DNA from: an uncultured Oscillospiraceae bacterium
GTDB taxonomy: Bacteria > Bacillota > Clostridia > UBA1381
NCBI GenBank assembly: GCA_946531785.1
Contig: CAMNAT010000008.1
Location: 1 to 18,564, forward strand
Direction of reading: 5' to 3'
Length of the DNA stretch: 18,564 bases
The notes beneath the pieces were generated by a model that worked only from the letters and a program-made list of their open reading frames with translations, was not told the origin of the DNA and ran no database searches. Shown here one piece after another: positions 6,779 through 17,800 of this stretch (position 1 is the first letter of the stretch; each line of letters starts with the position of its first letter). The position numbers and the translations under genes are program-made.

Positions 6779-7672
6779 ATGAAAACATTTTCAGATAAAA
6801 CAAACGGGCTTCTCAATTTCATGGAACTGAAGCAGTTCAGATACCGTATAATATACGGAATAATGATGGCACTGCTTATAATAGTCAGTCTTGCCTGCCT
6901 GCTTCCTATATTATGGATCGTTCTGTCAGGGTTCAAAACTCCTGCGGAAATGTACAGTATTCCGCCGCAGCTTTTACCGTCCGGTTTCAGCCTTGAGCCG
7001 GTAAAAAATATTTGGGTAAAGGTAAACTTCTTCAAATATTTTGGTAATACGCTTATGGAGATCTGCGGCGCGCTTATATTTGACCTTGTAATAAACGGAC
7101 TTGCGGGCTATGTTCTCTCAAGGATCCGTCCAAAGGGCTCGGCAGTCTTGGAAACGATCGTGTTTGGGACGATGCTTTTGCCGTCTGTCAGCATGGTACC
7201 TTTGTATATGACATTTGTGAATATGCCTATCCTGCATATAAATCTTACGGGCTCATTTCTTCCGTTATGGATGCAGGCAGGCTGCAATGCATTTACAATA
7301 ATGCTGTTCCGGAGCTTTTTTAACGGTATACCCATGGATTATCTCGAGGCGGCGCGTATAGACGGATGCTCAAACATCAAGATATTTTTCAAAATCATTC
7401 TTCCGCTTTCAAAGCCTATAATAGTTGTTGAAACAATATTCTGTGTTATATATTCATGGAAAAACTTTATGTGGCCGTATCTGATCCTTGGCTCAACGGA
7501 AAGGGAAACTGTGTCTATCCTGTTGTACCAGATATCCTCCGGCAGCATGAGCATAACAATGCCGGAGATCATGCTTGTGATCATGTTTTCCATTATACCT
7601 CCGGGACTGTTCTATGCACTGTTTTCAAAGCAGATAATGGGCGGAATGAACATGAGCGGAATAAAGGGGTGA
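6779..7672 (+). CDS. Sugar ABC transporter permease, MalG/UgpE type
   Basis: A 297-residue inner-membrane permease, the partner of the preceding one. It has about six membrane segments, the first being IMMALLIIVSLACLLPILWI. The periplasmic loop after it shows the family pattern LSGFKTPAEMYSIPPQLLP. The EAA loop LEAARIDGCSNIKIFFKIIL has its Glu at residue 190. The protein ends with the usual MGGMNMSGIKG tail of MalG-type permeases. The gene starts 12 bases after the previous stop with AGGAGGAG before the ATG and ends 6 bases before the hydrolase gene, so the three are almost certainly cotranscribed. Confidence 0.94.
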   Translation: MKTFSDKTNGLLNFMELKQFRYRIIYGIMMALLIIVSLACLLPILWIVLSGFKTPAEMYSIPPQLLPSGFSLEPVKNIWVKVNFFKYFGNTLMEICGALIFDLVINGLAGYVLSRIRPKGSAVLETIVFGTMLLPSVSMVPLYMTFVNMPILHINLTGSFLPLWMQAGCNAFTIMLFRSFFNGIPMDYLEAARIDGCSNIKIFFKIILPLSKPIIVVETIFCVIYSWKNFMWPYLILGSTERETVSILLYQISSGSMSITMPEIMLVIMFSIIPPGLFYALFSKQIMGGMNMSGIKG

Positions 7673-7678
7673 TCGTTT

Positions 7679-10600
7679 ATGAAGCGAAAAACTGCGCTTA
7701 TTACCCTTGTGTCGCTGTGCGCGGCGCTTGTGCCGCAGGTATCCTATGCGGAGGAGGATTATGCGCAGATATTCTTTGGCGGCGGCGGAGTGAATATAAA
7801 CATAGAAGATCTGTTATTTTCCGAAGGCAGCCCGATATATGAAGAAAGAGACGGAGCGAGTGTTTTGAAGCTGCGCGGCGGAAGCGCAGTATATGCTGAT
7901 ATTGATATAAACGATGACCTGTTCCCGTCATTTGAAAACGGCAGCTATGCGGTGACAGTCAGATATTATGACGAGGGAAAGGGCTGGTTCACCATCCGTT
8001 ATGAGGATGAAGAGACCGATCCCAAGAGCGATGTGTGGCGGGAGGCTGACAGAGCTGTAATGCAAGACACAAAGACATGGAAGGAGCACACCTTTTATCT
8101 CGATCAGTGTCTCTTAAACAACAATAACGCTCAGAAATCGGATCTCATGATATCCTCGTATGCTCGGAGATACGGCGGCTTTACTCCGGATCCGGTGCTT
8201 ATTAAATCGGTAAAAATCGAGAAAAGCCTGCCATATGATCCGATAATCCTCAATGTCACCTCGGCTAATGTGGGTAATATTTTCAGGGCTGACGATGAAA
8301 AGGAGCTTATTCCGGTTATAAAAAACATAATGAAGTATCCGATAGACTGTGAGCTTTCGTATAGGTTTTTGACTCACAGCGGCAATGATCTCGGCGGCGA
8401 GGGTAAGCTGGAATTTGATCTTGGCGGATTTGAGACAAAACAGACTGAGGCAATAAAGGTGCCTGATAATATTACCCGATACGGAACCTACGATATCGAA
8501 GTATCGGTTAATGTACACGGTAATATTGAAGGTAAGGAATATAATAAAACTGTGGAGCCTGTTCAGTATGATTTCTCAATAATGAACAAGCAGAATGAAG
8601 GAGAAGCATCAAACAGGATAATAAAGACAAATTCACATATAGGCTCTAAATACGGAGATCCTGATATTGCATTGAAGCTAACTCGGGAGGCGGGGTTGTC
8701 CGGTATACGCGATGAGCTGCGCTGGGAGGTAGCGGAGAAGAGAAAGGGCGGATATACATATCCTGAGCCTGCGAGAGATTGGGTGCCCAAGGCAAAGCAG
8801 TATGACCTTGACCGTATGTGGATACTGGATTATGGAAATCTGTTATATGAAGACAATATAAAAGCATTTCCGGATGACAGTCTATTTCCCGGCTCGGAAG
8901 CGGCATTTTTGAACTATGTTGATTGGATAAGCAAGACCTTTAAAGGTGAGATAGAGTATTATCAGCTCTGGAACGAGCCTGATGTAAAGGGCTTCAACTT
9001 TCATCGTTCAAGTGCGGAGCAATACACAAAAATGCTTAAAAAGGTGCATGACGTTGTAAAAAAGAATGATCCCAACGGAGAGGTCGTTGGTTTCGGCGTA
9101 AGCCGGTATGGAATAAACTATGTTCGCGATGCTGTTGCATGCGGTGCGGCGGACTATATGGATGCGGCGAGCTTCCACCCGTACCAGTTTTCGGGTAAGT
9201 TCAGCGGCGCAGTGTTCAAGGAAAAGGTGCAGGAGATGCATGATGCATTTGCATCTGTCGGGAAGCCGGATATGCCCCTTTATGTAACGGAGATGGGTAT
9301 TGCGGCATATCCGGAAGGCGGACTTTGGCCGGATGAATACGGTGCTGCGGCGCAGAATATCCAGCTTTGGACAATTACCGAGGCGGAACAGCTTGTTGAT
9401 GCGCTCTATGCGTTTCATTTTATAAATCCGATCCCGGCAACTCTTTGGGAGAATGCGGCAAGCCAGGAGAACAGATGGGGCTTTATCAACCACGAAAACG
9501 AGCGCGTACCGTATTCGGCACGCCCGGCAGGGATAGCAGCAGCCGCATTCAACAAGCTTGTATGTAATGCGGAAATGAAAAATAAATACATAAATACAGT
9601 TGATGATGAAGGTCACGAGACATATGTGTATCACTTAAAGCGCGAGTCGGACGGCAAGGATGTCTTGGTCTACTGGACAGAGTACGGAAGTGAGACGCTT
9701 GGCATAAAGCTCGGTACAGACCATGCAGAGTCATTTGATCTTTATTCCAATTCGGAAGGACAGCTGAACGCGACCAACGGTGTGTTCACATTAACAACAT
9801 CCTATGAACCTACATATCTTGTAGGAGATTTTTCGGATTTTGAGATCACCGAGCCTGTTATCATGACGAACGGCGGACGCGCAGCGGCATACTATAACGA
9901 TACTATTGATATAAGCTACAGCGATTTCGCAGGAAGAACACTCAGAGCTGATGTAACGGCTGACGATGCCCTTGAGATCAGCTCAAATGAGGGTATAACC
10001 AATGGTGAAGGAAAGCTTTCGGTTATTGCCGGAAAAAATATGGATGATGAGGAAGGCATGACCGTAAAGCTGTATGACAATGACGGCAATATGGTCTATT
10101 ATGGGAAATACCATGTGATACGAAACAGTTCCGAGATAAATATAACCGCTTTTGTTACACCATATAACGAAACAGCACAAATGCGTCAGACGCTTAATCT
10201 CACTGTCGGCAATACAACAAAGACATGTGACCTGACAGGCAGCATGATAGTCGATCTTTCCGCTATAGGCGGCGAGAAGCAGAAAAGGACGCTTGTGGCA
10301 CTCAAGCCGGGGCAGAGCACAACGCTCCAATATAATATGCCGATATCAAAAACGGAATATATAATGGAGCTGCCGCTTGAATACTCATTTGACGGGATGC
10401 AGGAGGAGGAAAAAACGATAAAGCTCATTCCTCATCCTGAATGTGCTTATGCAAAAACTCCGCCGCCCATACACGGAAAGTATAGCAGAGATGATTGGAG
10501 CGGCGGAAGCTGGTTCAAGGCAGATGACTATATAGGCGCACATAAATACGCTGTATGGGAAGGTCCGAAGGATGTTTCCGTTACGGCAAAAATGATGTGG

Positions 10601-11092
10601 GACGAGACAAATCTGTATCTTGTTGCCGAGGTATCCGACGATACCTTCTATAACCCTTATGACGGCGAATACAGCTGGCAGGGTGACGGTATCCAGATCG
10701 GTATAGCGAATGAGGAGCTTGTAAAGACCATGAGTGCGGATAAGGGTGAGGAGTATACATATACGGATATAACCATGTATCATGCGCCTGACGGTACAAA
10801 CAAGATATACCGAAACTCCGCTCAGTTCAGCGATCTGAGTACATATTGCTTTATAGACGGAGAGCTTAGCTTCGAAAAATACGGCAGCAAGTGGATATAC
10901 CGTGCCGCTGTTCCGTGGAAGGAAATACTTGGAGAGAACAGACCGGTAAAAGAGGGTGATGATCTCCGCATGGGCTTACTGGCAAACGATAATGACGGTG
11001 ACGGCAGATATTATATGGAGTTCTGCGAGGGCATAGCTCATGATAAGGCGTACCCGGGCTTTTGCAGACTTCATCTTATGGGAAACAAATAA
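7679..11092 (+). CDS. Secreted modular clan GH-A-like glycoside hydrolase with C-terminal CBM9-like domain
   Basis: A 1137-residue secreted enzyme. Signal peptide residues 1-25 (cleavage after VSYA). Residues about 26-180 form a beta-rich, carbohydrate-binding-like domain, and about 180-298 an Ig-like domain. Residues about 299-640 are a TIM-barrel catalytic domain starting at FSIMNK. WNEP carries the likely acid/base Glu433, and YVTEMG the likely nucleophile Glu538. GIRDELRW and SFHPY fit clan GH-A retaining enzymes and resemble GH39 most by eye, but the family is not certain. A beta domain follows to about 715, then about 200 residues of unassigned beta domains. Residues about 930-1137 resemble a CBM9-type domain (AKMMWDETNLYLVAEVSDD). 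No SLH, dockerin or LPXTG is seen. AAAGGGG at 7663-7669 overlaps the end of the permease gene. The next gene is its paralogue over the Ig and barrel region. The substrate is a polysaccharide of unknown type. Confidence 0.85.
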   Translation: MKRKTALITLVSLCAALVPQVSYAEEDYAQIFFGGGGVNINIEDLLFSEGSPIYEERDGASVLKLRGGSAVYADIDINDDLFPSFENGSYAVTVRYYDEGKGWFTIRYEDEETDPKSDVWREADRAVMQDTKTWKEHTFYLDQCLLNNNNAQKSDLMISSYARRYGGFTPDPVLIKSVKIEKSLPYDPIILNVTSANVGNIFRADDEKELIPVIKNIMKYPIDCELSYRFLTHSGNDLGGEGKLEFDLGGFETKQTEAIKVPDNITRYGTYDIEVSVNVHGNIEGKEYNKTVEPVQYDFSIMNKQNEGEASNRIIKTNSHIGSKYGDPDIALKLTREAGLSGIRDELRWEVAEKRKGGYTYPEPARDWVPKAKQYDLDRMWILDYGNLLYEDNIKAFPDDSLFPGSEAAFLNYVDWISKTFKGEIEYYQLWNEPDVKGFNFHRSSAEQYTKMLKKVHDVVKKNDPNGEVVGFGVSRYGINYVRDAVACGAADYMDAASFHPYQFSGKFSGAVFKEKVQEMHDAFASVGKPDMPLYVTEMGIAAYPEGGLWPDEYGAAAQNIQLWTITEAEQLVDALYAFHFINPIPATLWENAASQENRWGFINHENERVPYSARPAGIAAAAFNKLVCNAEMKNKYINTVDDEGHETYVYHLKRESDGKDVLVYWTEYGSETLGIKLGTDHAESFDLYSNSEGQLNATNGVFTLTTSYEPTYLVGDFSDFEITEPVIMTNGGRAAAYYNDTIDISYSDFAGRTLRADVTADDALEISSNEGITNGEGKLSVIAGKNMDDEEGMTVKLYDNDGNMVYYGKYHVIRNSSEINITAFVTPYNETAQMRQTLNLTVGNTTKTCDLTGSMIVDLSAIGGEKQKRTLVALKPGQSTTLQYNMPISKTEYIMELPLEYSFDGMQEEEKTIKLIPHPECAYAKTPPPIHGKYSRDDWSGGSWFKADDYIGAHKYAVWEGPKDVSVTAKMMWDETNLYLVAEVSDDTFYNPYDGEYSWQGDGIQIGIANEELVKTMSADKGEEYTYTDITMYHAPDGTNKIYRNSAQFSDLSTYCFIDGELSFEKYGSKWIYRAAVPWKEILGENRPVKEGDDLRMGLLANDNDGDGRYYMEFCEGIAHDKAYPGFCRLHLMGNK

Positions 11093-11116
11093 AATTATAA
11101 GGAGAGTCAATATCAT

Positions 11117-14100
11117 ATGAAGATAAAAACTATCAAAAGAATATGTATGATTGTAACGGCAGTGATGTTGACTTCCTTTATTTCTGCTATACCTGCCTTT
11201 GCAATGACCGATGACGGCGTGATCTATGAGCAGGATTTTGAAACAGATACAGCTGAAGCGTATGATTTTTCAAACGGGTTGTGGACAAAGGTCGCAAATG
11301 CAAAGCAATATAAGACTGTAACGGCTGACGGTAACTCGTATGCAGTATTCCATGAGACCGTAACGGGCAGTGACGAATATCGCCGTCAGGGCTTTGCCCT
11401 GAGCGAAACGGGCATAACCGAGGGCATTCTTGATGTTCGCTTCAGATTCCGCACCAAAGCGGACGGCGCAGGTGTAAGGCGAGGCTTTGTGGTACTCGGT
11501 GATGAGCCTGAAAGAAGCCATTTGTATGATTGGTTGTCTCTCTTATATATTGAAACTGACGGAACTCTGTATACCGGCAGCTGCTATACAAATTCCGCTG
11601 CTGCTGCAAGAGAATCATGCAGACTATACTCACCGTCGGGCGGTACGGCTGTTGTGATGGCAGATAAATGGTATAATTATGAAGCAGTCGTTGATCTTGA
11701 CAGCAGGAGTATAACCGTGACTGTCACAGATGATGAAAACAATGAAATAGGCGGTATATCATTCAGCGGTATGACTGCAAACAAGTCAAACTATGCCGAC
11801 TGGCCGTATAACGGTAAGATAAGCTCCTTTGCCGCAATGTTTTATATCGAGCTTGATGATATAGACATAAGACGCGGCGTGGGAGTTGTAGGGATAGAGA
11901 GTGTGAGCTACCGCAATTCCGGCGGCAATGCAACCGATAAGCCGAGCATAAATACAAATGCGATCGAAGTGACCTTCACACAGGCAATGGCGGAGGTTGA
12001 GCCGGGTGCGTTTACATTAAACGGCTCAGCTGCGGATGGTGTGCTGTCGGAGGGCGGCTTGGTTTACTCAATTCCGGTAACCGGACTTGTTGCCGGCAGA
12101 GGCTATAAATTGTCGCTGAACATAGAAAAGCTCACTCCGGTATCAGGTACAGCCGGTATGGTCGCGGGTGTTTTGGAAAAGAGCTTTAGCCCTGAAAATG
12201 TATATATAAACGCTGATGAAGATTTTGAGTCTGCTCCGGAAATTTATGACTTTTCCGGCGGCGCGCATTCATCTGTCGCCTCAAATCTTTTTCAGATATA
12301 TAATGAGGACGGAAACTCATTCGGCAAATTCCATTCAGCATCGGTAAACAGCAATGACGATTATCGCCGTGTCGGAATGAATATAAGTGATGGACTTTCG
12401 GATGGAGTAATAAAAACACATTTCAGATTTCGAAGGACCTCCGGCAAGGACGGATTTGTTATAATCGGTGACGAAACGGCAAATAGCGGGGAGTACAACT
12501 GGCTCGGTTTGCTGTATATAAATAAAAGCGGCGGTCTTTATGCAGGATGCGGCTACGGCGGCAATCTTATAAAAAGCGAGTGCGCATTGAAGAACGCAGA
12601 CGGCGCAGCGGCAGTGATAAATGATAACGAATGGTACAGCTATGATGCCGAGATAGATCTTGAAACAAGAAGTATAAAGGTCAAGGTCTGTGACGATCTC
12701 GGGAATGAGGTCGGAAACATCTGGCTAAGAAATCTGCGGGCGCACGGAAATGACAACAAGGATGAAAGATATGTAAACTGGCCGTATGAAACAAGCTTCA
12801 AAAAGCTTGCTTCTATGTTTACGGTCGATATGGATGACATCAGAATAAACACGGTCGATTCATTGACTTTTACGGTGCATGATCCTGATTTACAAACGGC
12901 GGCAACTGCCTCCGTAACGGTACGCGGCGGTGAGGCGGGCAACAAAACGCTTATAATAGCTCAGTATGCTACTGATGACCGTTTGCTATCCGTCGCATTG
13001 AGCTCGGAAAATCTTAATGATAATGAAACAGTGAGACTTTCGGGCAGTGTTCCGGTTGACGATGCTGCAGTCAAGGCAAAGGCAATGCTGTGGGATATGA
13101 CCGCCTGCAAATGCTTGTCGGTATATGAGCTTGTGGAGAAAGAAAATGGCAGATGGCCTGTTGAAGTCGATGAACGCGGCTTGGATGATCCGCTGTCGGT
13201 CAGCGTGACATCAGACCATGCCGGAAACATATTTGACGGTGACGACAGCAAGACGCTGTACATCAATGCACAAAACAATACCAGCTATGACCTTAGCGCA
13301 AGTCTGACATATAATTGGTATAAGCATAACGGAGTTCTGATAAAAAAGGGCGGAAGCATCGGATTTGATATAGGCGCAAGAGCTGATGCGGCATATCAGG
13401 TACCGGTTCCGGAGGATATAGCCGAATATGACACATATTATCTTGAGATAACGCGTGAGGTGAACGGCAGTGTTGCAGGAAACGCGTATGAGATGACATA
13501 CGAGCCGGAAAAGTATGATTTTTCTATAATGAATAAGCTTGATCCGGACGAGTCGCCTAATCGTGCGATAAGGACAAATTCGCATCACGGCATAAGCTGG
13601 GGAGATCCGGCGACGGTCCTCAGTATGGCAAGAGACGCCGGCTTTTCGGGAATACGCGATGAGATCAGGTGGCATCAGGCGGAAACGGTTAAGGGATCAT
13701 ATACTGCTCCCTCAGGCAAGCGTGACTGGATAACAAATGCAGAGAACAACGGACTGAGCAGGCTGTGGATACTTGACTACAGCAATATGCTCTATACAGA
13801 TAATGTATATGCATTTCCGGATAACAGCAGATTCCCAGGCAGTGAAGAGGCATTCTTGAACTATGTTGACTGGGTAAGCCGGACATATAAGGGGAGGATA
13901 GACTATTATCAGCTTTGGAACGAGCCGGACACCAAGGGCTTTAACTATTACCGCACGGGAGCAAAGAAGTATGCTGAGCTGCTTAAAAAGGTATACGAGG
14001 TAATAAAGGCAAACGACCCCGATGCAAAGGTGGTAGGAGTTGCAGCAAGCCGAAACGGCTACAGCTTTGCAAACCTGGTGCTGTATTACGGCGGCGGTGA

Positions 14101-14803
14101 TTATATGGACGCGATCAGCTTCCATCCATATCAAGCGTCAGGCAAGTTCAGCGGCGAGAGCCTGATCACAACCATTAATAACTATAAAAATTCACTCAAA
14201 GCATACGGACATGAGGATATGCCGATATTGATAACGGAAATGGGCATAGCAGCATACCCCGAGGGCGGCACATGGCCGAACGAATATGTGGCAGCTGCAC
14301 AGACGATACAGATGTGGACGATCGCGCAGGCGGAGCCGGCTGTTGAGGCGGTGTATGAGTTCCATTTCCAGAACAACTATCCCGGCATACTTTGGGATAA
14401 TGCCGAATCGGAGCAGCAGCGGTGGGGGCTCATAAACCACGAAAATGAGCTTGTTCCGTATTCAGCGCGGCCCGGCGCGATAGCAGCGGCTGCATATAAC
14501 AAGCTTATAGGCAATGCAGAGCTTGTTGACCGATATTCAACGGATGCCGACAGCAGCGGACACAAAACATATATATACCGGTTCAGAAGAGAAAAGGATG
14601 GTAAGGATGTTCTTATCTACTGGACGGAGTATGGAAACCAGACTATAAATATTGATCTGGGTGCAGAAGCTGCTGAGGGGTACGATATGAACTCAAATGC
14701 AACGGGAACAAAGAAGTCAAAAAGCGGAGTGTTCACGCTTGCCACATCGTACAAGCCTTCATATATCGTAGGCGAATTTTCTAAGTTCGCGGTGTCTAAA
14801 TAA
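11117..14803 (+). CDS. Secreted modular clan GH-A-like glycoside hydrolase with two N-terminal repeat modules
   Basis: A 1228-residue secreted paralogue of the preceding enzyme. Signal peptide 1-29 (cleavage after AFA). Repeat module A covers residues 35-254, an SbsA/Big_5-like Ig domain about 255-360, and repeat module B about 363-580. Residues about 581-680 are a beta domain with KAKAMLWDM, also present at the C-terminus of the next protein, and about 680-801 an Ig-like domain. The catalytic TIM barrel starts at FSIMNK (802). WNEP gives acid/base Glu936 and LITEMG nucleophile Glu1041. Both lie at exactly the same distance from FSIMNK as in the neighbour, so the barrels are colinear. It lacks the CBM9-like tail. 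More than half of barrel residues look identical to the neighbour by eye, so activity is probably related while targeting differs. AAGGAG at 11099-11104 precedes the ATG at 12 bases. No cell-wall anchor is seen. Confidence 0.85.
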   Translation: MKIKTIKRICMIVTAVMLTSFISAIPAFAMTDDGVIYEQDFETDTAEAYDFSNGLWTKVANAKQYKTVTADGNSYAVFHETVTGSDEYRRQGFALSETGITEGILDVRFRFRTKADGAGVRRGFVVLGDEPERSHLYDWLSLLYIETDGTLYTGSCYTNSAAAARESCRLYSPSGGTAVVMADKWYNYEAVVDLDSRSITVTVTDDENNEIGGISFSGMTANKSNYADWPYNGKISSFAAMFYIELDDIDIRRGVGVVGIESVSYRNSGGNATDKPSINTNAIEVTFTQAMAEVEPGAFTLNGSAADGVLSEGGLVYSIPVTGLVAGRGYKLSLNIEKLTPVSGTAGMVAGVLEKSFSPENVYINADEDFESAPEIYDFSGGAHSSVASNLFQIYNEDGNSFGKFHSASVNSNDDYRRVGMNISDGLSDGVIKTHFRFRRTSGKDGFVIIGDETANSGEYNWLGLLYINKSGGLYAGCGYGGNLIKSECALKNADGAAAVINDNEWYSYDAEIDLETRSIKVKVCDDLGNEVGNIWLRNLRAHGNDNKDERYVNWPYETSFKKLASMFTVDMDDIRINTVDSLTFTVHDPDLQTAATASVTVRGGEAGNKTLIIAQYATDDRLLSVALSSENLNDNETVRLSGSVPVDDAAVKAKAMLWDMTACKCLSVYELVEKENGRWPVEVDERGLDDPLSVSVTSDHAGNIFDGDDSKTLYINAQNNTSYDLSASLTYNWYKHNGVLIKKGGSIGFDIGARADAAYQVPVPEDIAEYDTYYLEITREVNGSVAGNAYEMTYEPEKYDFSIMNKLDPDESPNRAIRTNSHHGISWGDPATVLSMARDAGFSGIRDEIRWHQAETVKGSYTAPSGKRDWITNAENNGLSRLWILDYSNMLYTDNVYAFPDNSRFPGSEEAFLNYVDWVSRTYKGRIDYYQLWNEPDTKGFNYYRTGAKKYAELLKKVYEVIKANDPDAKVVGVAASRNGYSFANLVLYYGGGDYMDAISFHPYQASGKFSGESLITTINNYKNSLKAYGHEDMPILITEMGIAAYPEGGTWPNEYVAAAQTIQMWTIAQAEPAVEAVYEFHFQNNYPGILWDNAESEQQRWGLINHENELVPYSARPGAIAAAAYNKLIGNAELVDRYSTDADSSGHKTYIYRFRREKDGKDVLIYWTEYGNQTINIDLGAEAAEGYDMNSNATGTKKSKSGVFTLATSYKPSYIVGEFSKFAVSK

Positions 14804-14825
14804 CCAATGAAAGGATCAGGGACTG

Positions 14826-17800
14826 ATGAATATTAAAGGAATATCTCTTATGCTTTGCACAGCGTTCTTAATATCCTCGGCAAATATCCCGGTGCTTGCG
14901 GAGGGGAACGACCGCAGCGGTGAAGTCATATATTCACAGGATTTTGAAGGTGATGATGCTGCGCCTGTAAATCTCGGAGGAAACGGAACACCTCAGTTCT
15001 CGCTCGCTGAATATTCGGGTACAGACGGACATTATGGCAGCTTCAGAGCCGCGCAGATGTGGCGTAACGGCTTTGCCTTTGATGCCGAGGATATAACGGA
15101 CGGTAAGATAAGTGTTTCGATTGATTTTCATCCCGTCTTTTCCGGCGGGAAGGCTCAACAGGGCGCGGTGGTTATAGGCAACTCTGTTTCTGTTTCCAGT
15201 ATAAGCCCGACAAGGCAGACGCTGTCGCTCCTTTGGATCAATTCTGACGGCAGGATATCTACGGCGGGGCGTCTCGGCACAGCTGCGGCATTCGGCGGAA
15301 AATATCTTGGCTTTGATGCTGAGGACATCTGGTACACATGTAAGGCGACGCTTGATCTCGATACACCGTCGATAAGCCTTACGGTCAAGAACAGAGATAC
15401 GGGTAAAACGCTCGGCGGCTACAGCGGCGCGATCAATCGCCGCGGCGCAAATGAATGGGAAAACTGGCCGATAGAGAACACGCCGTTTAAAAATATTGCG
15501 GCTATATATAATATAGATCTCGATAACATACTTGTCACATATCCCGACGAGTCAGAGCCGGAAGAAACCGAGCCGCCGGAGCCGGAGGAGACCGAGGTGC
15601 CGGAGGAGACCGAGGTGCCGGAAACACCGCAGGGAATGATCTTTGCGCAGGATTTCAGCTCATCGGCGGTAACAGTGTATGATTTTTCAAACGGAAGCTG
15701 GTCAAAGCTCAGCGATAAGGCGAAGTTTGAAGCAGTGACCGAAAATGGGAACAGTATAGGCAGATTTCATCAGACAAACACAGCCGGACATCGTGTGGGC
15801 TTTGGCTTGGAGAGCGCCCTGTCCGGCGGACTTGTGAAAATACATTTTGATTTCAGGGCAAAAGAGAGCGCTACGACCTTTGTTGTTCTCGGAAACGAAT
15901 ACAGCGATAAATCACAGCATAACTGGCTGGGACTTCTTACAGCCAAAAAGGACGCGGCAGGCACAAGGTATCTTTATGCCGGTACAGGCCATGGCGGAGT
16001 TCTGCTGAACTCAAATAATATAATGAAAACGCCGGAGGGCAGCAATGCCGCAATAGAGGATGATGCCTGGTACACCTATGATGCGGAGCTTGATATCGAC
16101 AACCGCAGTCTTAAAGCTGCAGTTACCGATGCTGACGGAAATGAGGTCGGCAGCATAAGCCTGAAGGATATGCCTGTTCACGACAGTGCCGACAATAATC
16201 AGCGATTTAACGGCTGGCCGTCAAAAACGGATCTGAAAGCTCTTGCGACAATGTATGCGATGGATATGGATAACATACGCATAGAAAAGCTGAAAAGAAC
16301 AGTCGGTGTGAGCAGGATAGAGTTCAAGGACGCGGATGGCGTTGTATCGTCCTCGGCAAACGAGCTTACAACGGCGATAGATATTGTGTTTAATACCACA
16401 GTCGCGGCGGACAGCCTTGACGGCAGAGTTCTGATAGACGGTGAAGCGGCATCGGGAACGCTGCTTGAGGACGGCAGGACGTATGAGATAGCCCTTGATG
16501 CGGCACTTGAGCCGGGCATCAGGCATATCATATCTGTTGAAGCCGGTATAGCGTCGGCAGGCGGCAGTGACGATCCTTCCGAAGCGTCGGAATACCGGTT
16601 TACCGCAACCGATTCAAGGACGATTTTTTATGAGGACTATGAGGGAGACGAGATCGCCGCGCACAAGGGCTTTACCTCCAATACATCAAACTGTATATAT
16701 ACGCTGGTAGATGACGGCGATAACCGGTATATGCAGATAACCGGAGACGGCGGCAGAGCCGGATATGAGTTTGAGCCGATCACCGACGGACGCGTAAAGA
16801 TACATTTCAGATTTATGTATGACAGCGTAGCGCGTTATGATAACGCTGAGGAAGGAATATTCTCAACATCATATATACGCTTCGGGCACGAATACGGCTC
16901 CGTTAACCGTTATCTTAACGATCCGTTTTCTCTCCTTATGCGCAACGGCTATGAGCTGCGCTACGGCAGCTCGTCGAACGCAAATACAAACCGCCGTCTC
17001 GGTATTGTGACGGCAAAGAAATGGTATACCTTTGATGCGGTGTTGGATATTGATACACGCTCTGTGGATATCACCGTAGATACCGAGGAGGGCAGAAAGC
17101 ATGTCAGCGCGGTTCTGCCGCTCAGGCAGAATACCGATACGACCAGCTCCACCGGCTCGGGGAATATGTATCAGGACTGGCCGAATGTGAATAACTTTGA
17201 CCAGCTCAGTATATTCCGGTCGGTAAATCTTGATGATATCCTTATACAGAGAGTATATGAAGCACCGTCCGTAAGCAAAGAGACCATAGGATTTTTCCTT
17301 GCGGACGGGACGGAGCAGTCCGATATAAGCTCGGTCGATCCGTCAGTTACAACAATAAATATCAACTTCGGCGAGAGGATGAAGCCCGATACGCTGACAC
17401 CGGAAACTGTTATCCTCAAAAACTCAGGCACAGGGGAAGCAGTCAGCTATACCGGCAGTCTTGATGAAACGGGTCGCGTTTATACAATAAGCGTTCCGGG
17501 GCTTTACGGCAGCTCGGACTATACTCTGACGGTAAAGGACGGTGTCATGAACATAAACGGCGACGCTATTGGCGATGACTTTATACTTTCGTTCAAAACG
17601 GCTGAGGGCGAGTTCAGGGGCAGAATGAACAGCGTTACCGTAAACGGCAGTGAGATAAAGGCTCTTTCGGAGCTTAGCGGCACCGCTAAGGTGAGCGCAG
17701 ATATCTTCAATGCATATGACAAGAATATGTCCGCTGCTGTCTATCTTCTCTATTACGACACGGACAACAGGCTTCTGGACAAGCAGGTAAAGTCCGTAGA

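Noticed and set aside
9008..9634. Open frame of 208 codons on the minus strand within the first hydrolase gene
   Set aside because: It lies wholly antisense to a well-supported gene, has Cys/Arg/Ile-rich composition typical of a reverse-frame shadow, and shows no recognisable domain.
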